DNA from: Bacteroidota bacterium
GTDB lineage: Bacteria; Bacteroidota; Bacteroidia; Chitinophagales; Chitinophagaceae
Assembly (NCBI GenBank): GCA_023415275.1
Contig: JAEZLJ010000152.1
Location: 1 to 18,613, forward strand
Direction of reading: 5' to 3'
DNA: 18,613 nucleotides
Positions 8,265-16,261 of the stretch are shown here, one piece after another. The translations under genes were made by a program, and so were the position numbers. The notes below the pieces were generated by a model, which worked only from the letters and a program-made list of their open reading frames with translations, searched no databases and was not told where the DNA came from. Positions within the stretch are counted from its first letter, which is position 1. Each line of letters opens with the position of its first letter.

Positions 8265-9632
8265 ATGCGATCTATAATAAAGCTTTTATTCTTGGTAGTG
8301 GGTGCCGGTATTGTATTCAGTGCCTGTAATAAGGTAGGCGACCTGCCCTATTATGGAAATGGAACGGCTCCTGTGCTTACCGCATCTGCCACCGACATCA
8401 AACCTGCACCTGCAGATTCTTTAAAAGAAGTGCTGACACTGAACTGGACATCTGCCAAATATGCCACTGCAGATAAGAACATGAAATACACCATCGAGAT
8501 AGATTCAACGGGTAAGAACTTTGCCCATCCTGGTACTATCGTTGTCAATGGTGCGCTTTCAAGAAATGTGCTGGCTAAAGAACTCAATGATATCCTGCTG
8601 GCAAAGGGATATGCATTCAACGTGCCTGTTGATATGGATGTAAGGGTAGTATCTTCTTATGCCAATAACAATGACAGGCTCGTATCAAATAGCCTGAAGA
8701 TCAAAATGACACCCTACAAGGTGCCGCCTAAAGTTGCTCCTCCCACAACCAATACTTTGTTCCTGGTAGGCGATGCCACGGCAGGTGGTTGGGGTAATCC
8801 TGTGCCATTGCCCGCACAACAATTCACTAAGATCGATGAAACTACCTATGAGGGAGTTTTCTACCTGAATGGCGGAAAGCAATACCTGGTGGTGGTTAAG
8901 AATGGTGAATGGGATAAGTATTCTGTAGCCAATAATTCATTACCCGGATTAAGCACCGGTGGTGCATTTGGTGCCGGACTTAGTGATAATTTCCCTGGCC
9001 CTGCTGCTACAGGCATGTACAAGATCAGGCTGGATTTCCAAAGCGGCCTGTTTACTGTAACCCCTGCAGGACCTTATTCAGTATTATATGTGCCTGGCGA
9101 CTACCAGGGATGGACACCTGCCACTGCTCACCAGTTAGGTGCTCCTGCAGCAGATGGAAAATATGATGGGTATGTATATTTTCCTGCCGGCGGAACTTTT
9201 GAGTTTAAGTTGACCACTACACCTGACTGGAGCAATGCCCTGGGAGATGCCGGAAGCGGTACACTTAGTTCAAGTGGTGGTAACCTGAAAGTTCCTGGTG
9301 AAGGTTATTATCACATTATGGCTAACACCACTGACAATACATGGTCTGCTACCAAGACCAGCTGGAGCATGATAGGAGGGTTCAATGACTGGAGCAGTGA
9401 TGCGGATATGACCTATGATGCGGGCAGCGATACATGGTCCGGAACCATTAATGTGGCAGCGGACGGAGAATTCAAATTTAGGGCTAACCACGACTGGAGC
9501 CTGAACCTGGGTGATAATAATGCTGATGGCAGCCTGGAAAAAGATGGTGCCAATATTAAGATTACTGCAGGTACACATAAAGTGACCTTATACCTGAATA
9601 ATGCTGGTTATTATACCTACAAAATTCAATAG
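8265..9632 (+). CDS. SusF/SusE-family surface lipoprotein with three carbohydrate-binding modules
   Basis: A 455-residue lipoprotein with lipobox FSAC (Cys21). Layout: SusE-like N-terminal domain (residues about 25-155), then three beta-sandwich modules of the SusE/SusF kind. Module 1 starts near residue 163 (LFLVGDATAGGWGNP), module 2 near 271 (YVPGDYQGWTPA ... DWSNALGD) and module 3 near 366 (MIGGFNDWSSD ... DWSLNLGD). Modules 2 and 3 share the Trp and FEFK/FKFR plus DWS-x2-LGD pattern that places aromatic residues in the starch-binding SusE/F fold. Role: hold glycan at the cell surface near the SusC/D complex. It is the last gene of the susC-F unit and is followed 21 bases later by a hairpin terminator. 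Whether the modules bind starch or galactan is not decidable by eye. Confidence 0.92.
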   Translation: MRSIIKLLFLVVGAGIVFSACNKVGDLPYYGNGTAPVLTASATDIKPAPADSLKEVLTLNWTSAKYATADKNMKYTIEIDSTGKNFAHPGTIVVNGALSRNVLAKELNDILLAKGYAFNVPVDMDVRVVSSYANNNDRLVSNSLKIKMTPYKVPPKVAPPTTNTLFLVGDATAGGWGNPVPLPAQQFTKIDETTYEGVFYLNGGKQYLVVVKNGEWDKYSVANNSLPGLSTGGAFGAGLSDNFPGPAATGMYKIRLDFQSGLFTVTPAGPYSVLYVPGDYQGWTPATAHQLGAPAADGKYDGYVYFPAGGTFEFKLTTTPDWSNALGDAGSGTLSSSGGNLKVPGEGYYHIMANTTDNTWSATKTSWSMIGGFNDWSSDADMTYDAGSDTWSGTINVAADGEFKFRANHDWSLNLGDNNADGSLEKDGANIKITAGTHKVTLYLNNAGYYTYKIQ

Positions 9633-9653
9633 GTAACATGTTGATAAGACTAC

Positions 9654-9684
9654 AAAACGCTTCCCCAAAAGGAAGCGTTTTTTT
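9654..9684 (+). terminator. Rho-independent terminator after the susF-like gene
   Basis: A perfect 11-base-pair stem (AAAACGCTTCC at 9654-9664 with GGAAGCGTTTT at 9671-9681) and a 6-base loop CCAAAA, followed by a run of seven T at 9678-9684. It starts 21 bases after the susF stop and separates the susC-F transcript from the GH5-like/GH2-GH53 pair. Because the stem begins with four A, it could also act weakly on the opposite strand. Confidence 0.93.
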
Positions 9685-9698
9685 ATGGATGTAATAGT

Positions 9699-9717
9699 GT
9701 TGAGCTATATTATCAAC
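9699..9717. promoter_or_regulatory. Weak inverted repeat upstream of the GH5-like gene
   Basis: GTTGA at 9699-9703 and TCAAC at 9713-9717, spaced by 9 bases, lie between the terminator and the start codon at 9750, where a promoter for the second unit is expected. The arms are only five bases, and no convincing TTTG / TAnnTTTG pair was found (TACTTTCA at 9718-9725 is a partial match). It could be an operator or chance. Confidence 0.18.
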
Positions 9718-9749
9718 TACTTTCAATAAATAATAAAGGCAAGGTGCTC

Positions 9750-12284
9750 ATGATAGGAAATAAATCAAGGATCATCCGTTACTTATTGATAGCTGTGTTA
9801 ATGGTAATGGGTGCAAGTAATGGATATAGCCAGGCAAAAAGTAATCTTGTATATGTAGACAAACAAGGTATTCTGCGTTACACCAGCAATAAAAAGGAAG
9901 CCGCCTTCTTTGGCGTAAACTATACCGTTCCCTTTGCCTATGGCTATCGCTCACATCAGGCGTTAGGCAAAGACCTTGAAAAGGCCATAGATGCAGATGT
10001 GTACCACATGGCTCGCCTGGGCCTTGATGCCTTCCGTGTGCACATGTGGGATGTGGAACTCAGTGATTCGCTGGGCAACCTGTTGAATAATGAACACTTG
10101 CGCTTGTTTGATTATCTCGTTCAAAAGCTTAAGGATAGAAACATAAGAGTATTGATCACTCCTATCGCTTTTTGGGGAAACGGTTATCCTGAAAAAGATG
10201 AAAAGACTATTGGTTTCTCCTCAGTGTATGGAAAGCAAAGTGCTGTGGTTTTGGAAGCTGCCATCAAAGCCCAGGAGAACTATCTCAAACAACTCTTTAC
10301 CCACGTTAATCCCTATACGAAGCTGGCTTACAAGGATGACCCAAATGTCATAGCTGCAGAGATCAATAATGAACCCCACCATTCCGGCCCAGGGGTAAGA
10401 ACAACTGAGTACATCAACCGTTTGGCAAGCGCTATCAGGAACACTGGCTGGAGCAAGCCCATATTTTATAATATCAGCGAATCTCCTTCCTATGCCGGGG
10501 CCGTCACAAAGGCAACTGTTGATGGCCATAGCTTCCAGTGGTATCCAACCGGCCTGGTGGCAGGGCATGAGCAAAAAGGAAATTTCCTCCCTCATGTAGA
10601 TCAATACCATATTCCTTTCGGAGATTCATTGCCGGCATTCGGGAACAGGGCTAAGATGGTGTATGAATTTGATGCAGCCGACATCCTGCAAAGCAATATG
10701 TTTCCGGCCATGGTGCGCAGTTTCAGAACAGCAGGATTTCAGTGGGCTACACAGTTTGCCTACGATCCAATGGCTACAGCTTATGGCAATACAGAATACC
10801 AGACCCATTTCCTGAATCTTGCCTATACACCGTCCAAGGCGGTTAGTTTACTTATCGCTTCGAAAGCCTTTCATACACTGCCCCGGTTGAAAAGCTATGG
10901 CAGCTTTCCACAGGATACTCTTTTTGGACCATTCCGTGTGAGTTATCCGCAGCAGTTAAGCGAAATGAATACAGCCACTGAATTTTACTATTCTAATACC
11001 ACCAGCACAAAACCAATTCATCCTGAAAACCTTCAGCACATTGCTGGTGTTGGCTCTTCACCGGTAGTATATTATGAAGGCACAGGCGCTTACTTTTTCG
11101 ACCGGCTGGAAAATGGCAGCTGGCGACTGGAACTGATGCCTGATGCTTTGACCGTTATGGATCCATTTGAAAAAGCTTCTCCTAAAAAAGAAGTGGTAAA
11201 GATCAACTGGAAGGCGCAGCGCTTGGATCTGCATTTGCCGGGATTATCGAATGCATATCATATAATTGATGTCCAGACTAACAAAGAACTTGTCAAAAAA
11301 GGCGATCATTATTTTGTAGGGCCAGGTGTTTACATCATTTCCAACACTATCAATAGTACTACTGGCACTCAATTCTCCAAAGAATTTTATGCGCCATCTA
11401 CTTCCGTTATTGCCCCATTGCTCATTCACCATCCACTTGAAGAAGTAACAACTGGTAAGCCTTTTATCATTCATGCCAGTATTGCCGGCGTTGACCCTCA
11501 AAAGGTTTCGCTGGAATTGAGAAATGCCGCTAATCAATGGAGAACGATCAACCTGGAACATACAACAGGTTATAACTACAGTGCACTCATTCCTGCAGAC
11601 ATGGTAACCCCAGGCCTGTTGAATTACCGCATCATGGTGCATGGTAAAGACACCGTGTACACTTTTCCCGGTGGCACCAGGGGTGACCCTTATGCCTGGG
11701 ATAACGTGGCTAATGAAAGCTGGCAGACCTTTGTCTCTCCAGCCAAGTCCCCTTTGTTGCTTTTTGATGCCACTTCAGACAGGACAAGGACCAATGTGTA
11801 CAATAATGACTGGAGACATAACAAGGTGCAATGGATAGCTGGAGATGCGCCAAGACAACTGGCTTTGCAAACCATACTGGGCGATACCAATCAATTGATG
11901 GCATGGCAATGCTACTTTGGAGATAAAGTAAGAGGTAGAAGCCAGGAGTTGCGTTCATTCACCAAGCTGGTAGTGAAAGCCAGGGCAGAGAATGAATTAC
12001 CTTTTACGGTTAGCCTGGTCACCAGGGAGGCACAGGCATTTTCTATGGTGGTGAAGGCAGGTAAGGAATACAACGAGATAGAGATTCCACTGAGCCATCT
12101 TCAGGCAGATAGCATGTTATTACTGCCCCGTCCTTATCCAGGATTTCAACCACTTTGGTTCCAAAGTGCTTCTTCAAAACCCTTTGATGCCAGCGAAATA
12201 GAAAGGCTGGAAATTCGATTTGCCAGGGAAGGGAAGTCTCCTGGCGATGTGGTATTAGAAATTGCTTCCGTTTGGTTAGAATAG
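9750..12284 (+). CDS. Secreted GH5-like (clan GH-A) glycoside hydrolase with C-terminal jelly-roll-like domain
   Basis: An 844-residue exported protein with a signal peptide (YLLIAVLMVMGASNGYSQA). Residues about 30-380 form a TIM barrel of clan GH-A: FRVHMWDVEL, then VIAAEINNEPHHSG with the acid/base Glu208 in Asn-Glu-Pro context, HSFQWYPTG, and KMVYEFDAAD with the likely nucleophile Glu306. This fits the GH5 group (cellulase-like annotation), though substrate cannot be assigned. The middle (about 380-680) is beta-rich and includes an Ig-like segment (HHPLEEVTTGKPFIIHASI). The last 150 residues (LVVKARAENELPFTVSLVT ... LEIRFAREGK ... VVLEIASVWLE) look like a CBM11/CIA30-type jelly roll. ATG 9750 is chosen over GTG 9744, as AAGG at 9741-9744 then sits five bases before it. 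The stop is 15 bases before the GH2-GH53 start, so the two are co-transcribed and probably act on the same glycan. Confidence 0.85.
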   Translation: MIGNKSRIIRYLLIAVLMVMGASNGYSQAKSNLVYVDKQGILRYTSNKKEAAFFGVNYTVPFAYGYRSHQALGKDLEKAIDADVYHMARLGLDAFRVHMWDVELSDSLGNLLNNEHLRLFDYLVQKLKDRNIRVLITPIAFWGNGYPEKDEKTIGFSSVYGKQSAVVLEAAIKAQENYLKQLFTHVNPYTKLAYKDDPNVIAAEINNEPHHSGPGVRTTEYINRLASAIRNTGWSKPIFYNISESPSYAGAVTKATVDGHSFQWYPTGLVAGHEQKGNFLPHVDQYHIPFGDSLPAFGNRAKMVYEFDAADILQSNMFPAMVRSFRTAGFQWATQFAYDPMATAYGNTEYQTHFLNLAYTPSKAVSLLIASKAFHTLPRLKSYGSFPQDTLFGPFRVSYPQQLSEMNTATEFYYSNTTSTKPIHPENLQHIAGVGSSPVVYYEGTGAYFFDRLENGSWRLELMPDALTVMDPFEKASPKKEVVKINWKAQRLDLHLPGLSNAYHIIDVQTNKELVKKGDHYFVGPGVYIISNTINSTTGTQFSKEFYAPSTSVIAPLLIHHPLEEVTTGKPFIIHASIAGVDPQKVSLELRNAANQWRTINLEHTTGYNYSALIPADMVTPGLLNYRIMVHGKDTVYTFPGGTRGDPYAWDNVANESWQTFVSPAKSPLLLFDATSDRTRTNVYNNDWRHNKVQWIAGDAPRQLALQTILGDTNQLMAWQCYFGDKVRGRSQELRSFTKLVVKARAENELPFTVSLVTREAQAFSMVVKAGKEYNEIEIPLSHLQADSMLLLPRPYPGFQPLWFQSASSKPFDASEIERLEIRFAREGKSPGDVVLEIASVWLE

Positions 12285-12299
12285 AAATAAAAAAGTACT

Positions 12300-15200
12300 A
12301 TGAAGATCTTTTTTGCTTTAGCAGCATCCATGCTCTGTCTTACTGGTATAGCACAGCACAGGCATATCAATTTTGACGACAACTGGAAGTTTCACCTGGG
12401 CTCAGCCTCAGATCCTGCCAAAGACTTTAATTACACTGTAGCCACTATCTTTTCCAAAACAGGAGCGGCAACCGGCACAGCCATTGATCCCAAGTTCAAT
12501 GATTCCGGTTGGCGGCATCTCAACTTGCCTCACGATTGGGCCGTGGAATTACCATTCAGCAATTCCTCCAATTTTGACGTGATGGCGCATGGCTATAAAC
12601 CGGTGGGAGGGCTTTACCCCGAGACCAGCATTGGCTGGTACAGGAAGCAGTTCCATATCAATAAGGCGGACTCAGGTCAACGTTTTCAAATACAGTTTGA
12701 TGGCATCTACCGCGATGCGGAAGTGTGGATCAACGGTTTTTACCTGGGTAATAATAAAAGCGGCTATATGGGGTTCTCAGTGGACATTACCGATTACCTG
12801 AATTACAACAAAGAAAATGTGTTGGTGGTGAGGGCAGATGCCTCTCAGTATGAAGGATGGTTCTATGAAGGAGCGGGCATATACCGCCATGTGTGGCTGA
12901 ACCAATATCCTAATGTGCATATAGCTAACGATGGCGTATATACGCATGCAGTGGTCACAGCAGCCAAGGCTTCTGTAACGGTGGAAACAACACTGCAAAA
13001 CCAGGGTGCTGTTTCTGCCAATGCATCGGTACTTACCTATATCACTGACAGGAATGGAAAAAAGTTGGCCCAGTCAAGGGAGGAACAACTCTCCCTGGGA
13101 ACAAACGGCGAAAAGAACATACAGCAAAATATTACAATTAACTCCCCACATCTATGGTCACTTGAAGACCCTTATCTCTACAGGGTGGTTTCCCTGGTCA
13201 GGCAAAAGGGCAAAACGGTGGATAGCCTGGTGCATCGCTTTGGTATGCGCAACATAGATATAAAAGCTAATGGCGTTTTCTTGAATGGTAAACATGTCAA
13301 GATCTATGGCACCAACAACCACCAGGACCATGCAGGGGTGGGCAGTGCACTACCCGACTACCTGCAATACTACCGGGTGCGGTTGCTAAAGCAAATGGGT
13401 TCAAACGCCATGCGAACCAGCCATAATCCACCTACACCTGAATTGCTGGATGCCTGCGATAGCCTGGGCATGTTAGTACTCGATGAGACCCGCTTGTTGA
13501 ATAGCAGTCCTGAATACATGGATCAGTGGAAGCGCCTGTTACGCCGCGACCGCAGCCGCACCTGTGTATTCCTTTGGTCTATAGGTAATGAAGAAGGCTG
13601 GGTGCAGACTCAAGATGTGGGAAGACGTATAGCGCAATCAATGCTGGCTCTTCAAAAGATGATGGATCCTACACGAAAAAGTACCTATGCTGCCGATGTA
13701 GCTAATGTATTCCATGGCATCAATGAAATTATACCAGTAAGAGGTTTCAATTACAGGCATACTGGCGTGGCCGATTACCACAAGGATCATCCGCAACAAC
13801 CCATCATTGGTACTGAGATGGGAAGCACAGTTACTACCCGGGGCATATATACCAAAGACACTGTCAATGCCTATGTGCCAGACCAGGATATCACGGCTCC
13901 CTGGTGGGCCAGCACGGCAGAAGCCTGGTGGTCACTGGCAGCACCAAATGATTTCTGGCTGGGTGGTTTTGTATGGACAGGATTTGATTACCGCGGTGAA
14001 CCCACGCCTTACCAGTGGCCCAACATCAGCTCTCATTTTGGTATCATGGATGTATGTGGCTTCCCCAAGAATATCTATTACTATTACCAGTCCTGGTGGA
14101 CCGATAAGGATGTATTGCATATCTCGCCACACTGGAACTGGAAGGGCAAAGAAGGACAACCCATTGATGTATGGGTGAACAGCAATGCGGATAATGTGGA
14201 ACTGTTCCTGAACGGCAAAAGCCTTGGCAAAAAGGAAATGCCTCGTAACAGTCACCTCCAGTGGTCTGTGAATTACCAACCTGGTGTGCTGGAAGCAATT
14301 GCCTATAAGAAAGGGAAAAAGCTTACTGCTAAAGTGGAGACCACCGGGTCACCCGCTGAAGTGGTGGTTAGCCCTTATAAGACCACCATGCTGGCAGATG
14401 GAAAAGATGCCACGGTCATCAACATCAGCGTAGTAGACAAACAGGGAAGGGAAGTTCCCGATGCCAATAACCTGGTTCATTTTTCTATAAAAGGTGATGC
14501 ACACATCATCGGGGTAGGCAACGGCGATCCCAGTAGTCATGAAAGGGATAAGTATGAAGACACGTTAGCTCAAAGACATTTGTTCAATGGCCATTGCCAG
14601 GTGATTTTACAGGCTGGAACAAATATCAGCACCATTCATTTTGAAGCAAAGGCCGATAGCCTGTACACAGGTGCTATTGATATCATGACCATACAACCTG
14701 GCATTCCACACCCTGTTTCTTCCTCAGGCAATTTATTCCCTGTTCAAAAGTTCATTGAACAGAAAGTAGACCGCATGCTTGGTGCCGACATTTCCTTCCT
14801 GCCCCAACTGGAAGACAGAGGTATGAAGTTCAATGATACAGACGGTAAGCAAAAAGATGCTGTAATGATCCTGAAAGATCATGGATTCAATTATATCCGA
14901 CTGCGCCTTTTCAATGACCCTGCAAGAGACAGCGGCTACTCACCTAAGAAAGGATTTTGTGACCTGGAGCATACACTGGCAATGGCCAAGCGTATCAAGG
15001 CTGCCGGGATGAAGTTGCTGCTTGATTTCCACTACAGTGATTACTGGGCAGACCCTCAAAAGCAATACAAACCTGCAGCATGGGAAGGGCAGTCCTTACA
15101 ACAATTAAAGAAGTCAGTATATGAGTATACTAAAATGGTCATCAGCCAAATGAAAGACCAGGGCACTGCCCCCGATATGGTGCAGGTGGGTAATGAGATC

Positions 15201-15683
15201 AACCATGGCATGATATGGCCTGAGGGAAGCATCGGTAACCTGGATAGCCTGGCACAATTGATTTATGCAGGCATTAATGGTGTGAAGGCTGTGTCACCCT
15301 CCACTTCCATCATGTTGCACGTGGCATTGGGAGGGCAAAATGACGAGAGCCGCTTCTTCTACGACAATATGATAGCCCGTGGCATTCCCTTCGATGTGAT
15401 CGGCCTTTCCTACTATCCTAAATGGCACAATACTTTGGCTGACCTTGATTATAACATCAATGACCTGGCAAGCCACTATAAAAAGGATGTGATCGTGGTA
15501 GAGTATTCAGCGCTTAAAAAAGAAGTGGCTGATATTGCTTTTAATGTGGCCGATGGTCGCGGCAAAGGCACTTGCATCTGGGAACCCCTGAATACCTGGG
15601 AAGCCATCTTTGACAAGCAGGGAAAACCAACAGGGTTTCTTTCCGTGTATGATGAATTAAGTAAAAAGTATTTGAGGCGGTAG
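12300..15683 (+). CDS. GH2 beta-galactosidase fused to GH53 endo-beta-1,4-galactanase
   Basis: A 1127-residue secreted fusion enzyme. A signal peptide (residues 1-19, IFFALAASMLCLTGIAQ) is followed by the GH2 N-terminal jelly roll (to about 205; LPHDWAVELPF), an Ig-like domain (to about 310) and the GH2 TIM barrel (about 310-600) with SIGNEEGW acid/base Glu431 and IIGTEMGS nucleophile Glu506. A DUF4982-type domain (about 605-670; VWVNSNADNVELFLNGKSLG) and a further Ig-like domain (about 680-790) come next. After a short linker, residues about 820-1127 form a GH53 domain: FNYIRLRLFNDP, LLLDFHYSDYWADP, VQVGNEINHG with acid/base Glu966, and VIVVEYSA with nucleophile Glu1068. Family knowledge: GH53 cuts beta-1,4-galactan internally, and GH2 beta-galactosidases release galactose from the ends. 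Together they would take galactan side chains of pectin to galactose. No T9SS domain is present, suggesting a periplasmic or otherwise Sec-exported location. Confidence 0.95.
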   Translation: MKIFFALAASMLCLTGIAQHRHINFDDNWKFHLGSASDPAKDFNYTVATIFSKTGAATGTAIDPKFNDSGWRHLNLPHDWAVELPFSNSSNFDVMAHGYKPVGGLYPETSIGWYRKQFHINKADSGQRFQIQFDGIYRDAEVWINGFYLGNNKSGYMGFSVDITDYLNYNKENVLVVRADASQYEGWFYEGAGIYRHVWLNQYPNVHIANDGVYTHAVVTAAKASVTVETTLQNQGAVSANASVLTYITDRNGKKLAQSREEQLSLGTNGEKNIQQNITINSPHLWSLEDPYLYRVVSLVRQKGKTVDSLVHRFGMRNIDIKANGVFLNGKHVKIYGTNNHQDHAGVGSALPDYLQYYRVRLLKQMGSNAMRTSHNPPTPELLDACDSLGMLVLDETRLLNSSPEYMDQWKRLLRRDRSRTCVFLWSIGNEEGWVQTQDVGRRIAQSMLALQKMMDPTRKSTYAADVANVFHGINEIIPVRGFNYRHTGVADYHKDHPQQPIIGTEMGSTVTTRGIYTKDTVNAYVPDQDITAPWWASTAEAWWSLAAPNDFWLGGFVWTGFDYRGEPTPYQWPNISSHFGIMDVCGFPKNIYYYYQSWWTDKDVLHISPHWNWKGKEGQPIDVWVNSNADNVELFLNGKSLGKKEMPRNSHLQWSVNYQPGVLEAIAYKKGKKLTAKVETTGSPAEVVVSPYKTTMLADGKDATVINISVVDKQGREVPDANNLVHFSIKGDAHIIGVGNGDPSSHERDKYEDTLAQRHLFNGHCQVILQAGTNISTIHFEAKADSLYTGAIDIMTIQPGIPHPVSSSGNLFPVQKFIEQKVDRMLGADISFLPQLEDRGMKFNDTDGKQKDAVMILKDHGFNYIRLRLFNDPARDSGYSPKKGFCDLEHTLAMAKRIKAAGMKLLLDFHYSDYWADPQKQYKPAAWEGQSLQQLKKSVYEYTKMVISQMKDQGTAPDMVQVGNEINHGMIWPEGSIGNLDSLAQLIYAGINGVKAVSPSTSIMLHVALGGQNDESRFFYDNMIARGIPFDVIGLSYYPKWHNTLADLDYNINDLASHYKKDVIVVEYSALKKEVADIAFNVADGRGKGTCIWEPLNTWEAIFDKQGKPTGFLSVYDELSKKYLRR

Positions 15684-15700
15684 TTTAACGAGGACTGGGG

Positions 15701-15732
15701 AAGTTGACAAGTTGACGAGTTAACAAGGTGAA
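15701..15732. repeat. Octamer tandem repeat, consensus AAGTTGAC
   Basis: AAGTTGAC occurs twice exactly (15701-15708, 15709-15716) and then degenerates (GAGTTAAC, AAGGTGAA). It starts 17 bases after the GH2-GH53 stop. Related pieces (GTTTAAC just upstream, AAGTTAAA near 15748) suggest an older, longer array. No function can be assigned. Confidence 0.6.
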
Positions 15733-15796
15733 TGCAAAAGGTCAATAAGTTAAATCCTCATTATAATTGTTTAGAGTGCCTGTAATCATAAGAAAC

Positions 15797-15840
15797 TACA
15801 TCTCTCCAAATATTAAATATTACATCTTACATATTAAATA
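15797..15840. repeat. Imperfect direct repeat TACATCT...ATATTAAATA
   Basis: Two copies, 15797-15819 and 15821-15840, each begin TACATCT and end with the identical ATATTAAATA; the second copy is three bases shorter in the middle. It lies in AT-rich DNA ahead of the small ORF at 15886. It might contain a promoter or protein site, but no consensus promoter was recognised. Confidence 0.5.
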
Positions 15841-15885
15841 GTCCTGTCTGGCATAGAATTATAAGGATTCCATGAAAAGCATTTT

Positions 15886-16089
15886 ATGGAACCAAGTCAA
15901 AGAGAAAATCTAAATAACCCCAACAATATGACCGGTGCCCATGTTGGCAGGCAGGGCAATGACAAAGCACCCGGGGAGGAGCAACATGAGGGTCCAGTAG
16001 AAAATATTGTAGTGGACACTCAAAAAGCAAAGGATAAACCCGAAGGTGATCCACCAAGAGAAGAAAGAGATCACCCGGGTGATGTGTAA
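15886..16089 (+). CDS. Small acidic, hydrophilic hypothetical protein
   Basis: A 67-residue ORF starting MEPSQRENLNNPNN. It has 15 acidic and 8 basic residues, many Gly, Pro, Asn and Gln, no Cys, no hydrophobic segment and no signal peptide, so it is probably intrinsically disordered and cytoplasmic. I recognise no family. In favour of it being real: the composition is protein-like with balanced codon use, there is no competing ORF on either strand, and it fills an otherwise empty gap. Against: no Shine-Dalgarno sequence, and it lies amid repeat-rich intergenic DNA. The start codon is inside a possible hairpin (CCAT/AAAA at 15870-15878 with TTTT/ATGG at 15882-15889, one bulged G). A 14-base perfect palindrome, ATCACCCGGGTGAT, lies at 16070-16083 just before the stop. 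Confidence 0.5.
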   Translation: MEPSQRENLNNPNNMTGAHVGRQGNDKAPGEEQHEGPVENIVVDTQKAKDKPEGDPPREERDHPGDV

Positions 16090-16103
16090 GAAAACTGTTT
16101 ATT

Positions 16104-16257
16104 GTTTTTGGTTTATGGTTTTTGGTTCGTAAGGTCAGATAGTTCTCAATTTAAGCAATGGCAGTTTAAACCTATTGCTAGAGTTTTAGAGTGACTGAAT
16201 TATATAACAGTTAATAGCACCTAAGTAACTATAAACCATAAACCATAAACCAAAAAC
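16104..16257. repeat. 18-base inverted repeat built from TTTATGG-like heptamers, 118-base interior
   Basis: The left arm GTTTTTGGTTTATGGTTT (16104-16121) and right arm AAACCATAAACCAAAAAC (16240-16257) are perfect reverse complements. Each arm sits in a short heptamer array: TTTTTGG-TTTATGG-TTTTTGG on the left, and AAACCAT repeated, then AAACCAA, on the right. The interior contains a smaller inverted repeat, AGCAAT (16157-16162) and ATTGCT near 16177-16182. The element occupies the gap between the convergent small ORF and PKD-protein gene. It may be a two-way transcription end, a REP/MITE-like unit or simple-sequence expansion. Confidence 0.65.
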
Positions 16258-16261
16258 TATT

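Noticed and set aside
9718..9725. TACTTTCA as the -7 promoter element of the GH5-like gene
   Set aside because: It misses the last two consensus positions and has no TTTG at the right distance; too weak to list as a promoter.
15872..15916. Short ORF from ATG 15872, overlapping the small acidic ORF in another frame
   Set aside because: It ends after about 14 codons and has no supporting feature.
16104..16257. CRISPR-like or telomere-like array
   Set aside because: The heptamers are too short and too few, no spacers exist, and no cas genes are nearby; an inverted simple repeat explains the sequence better.
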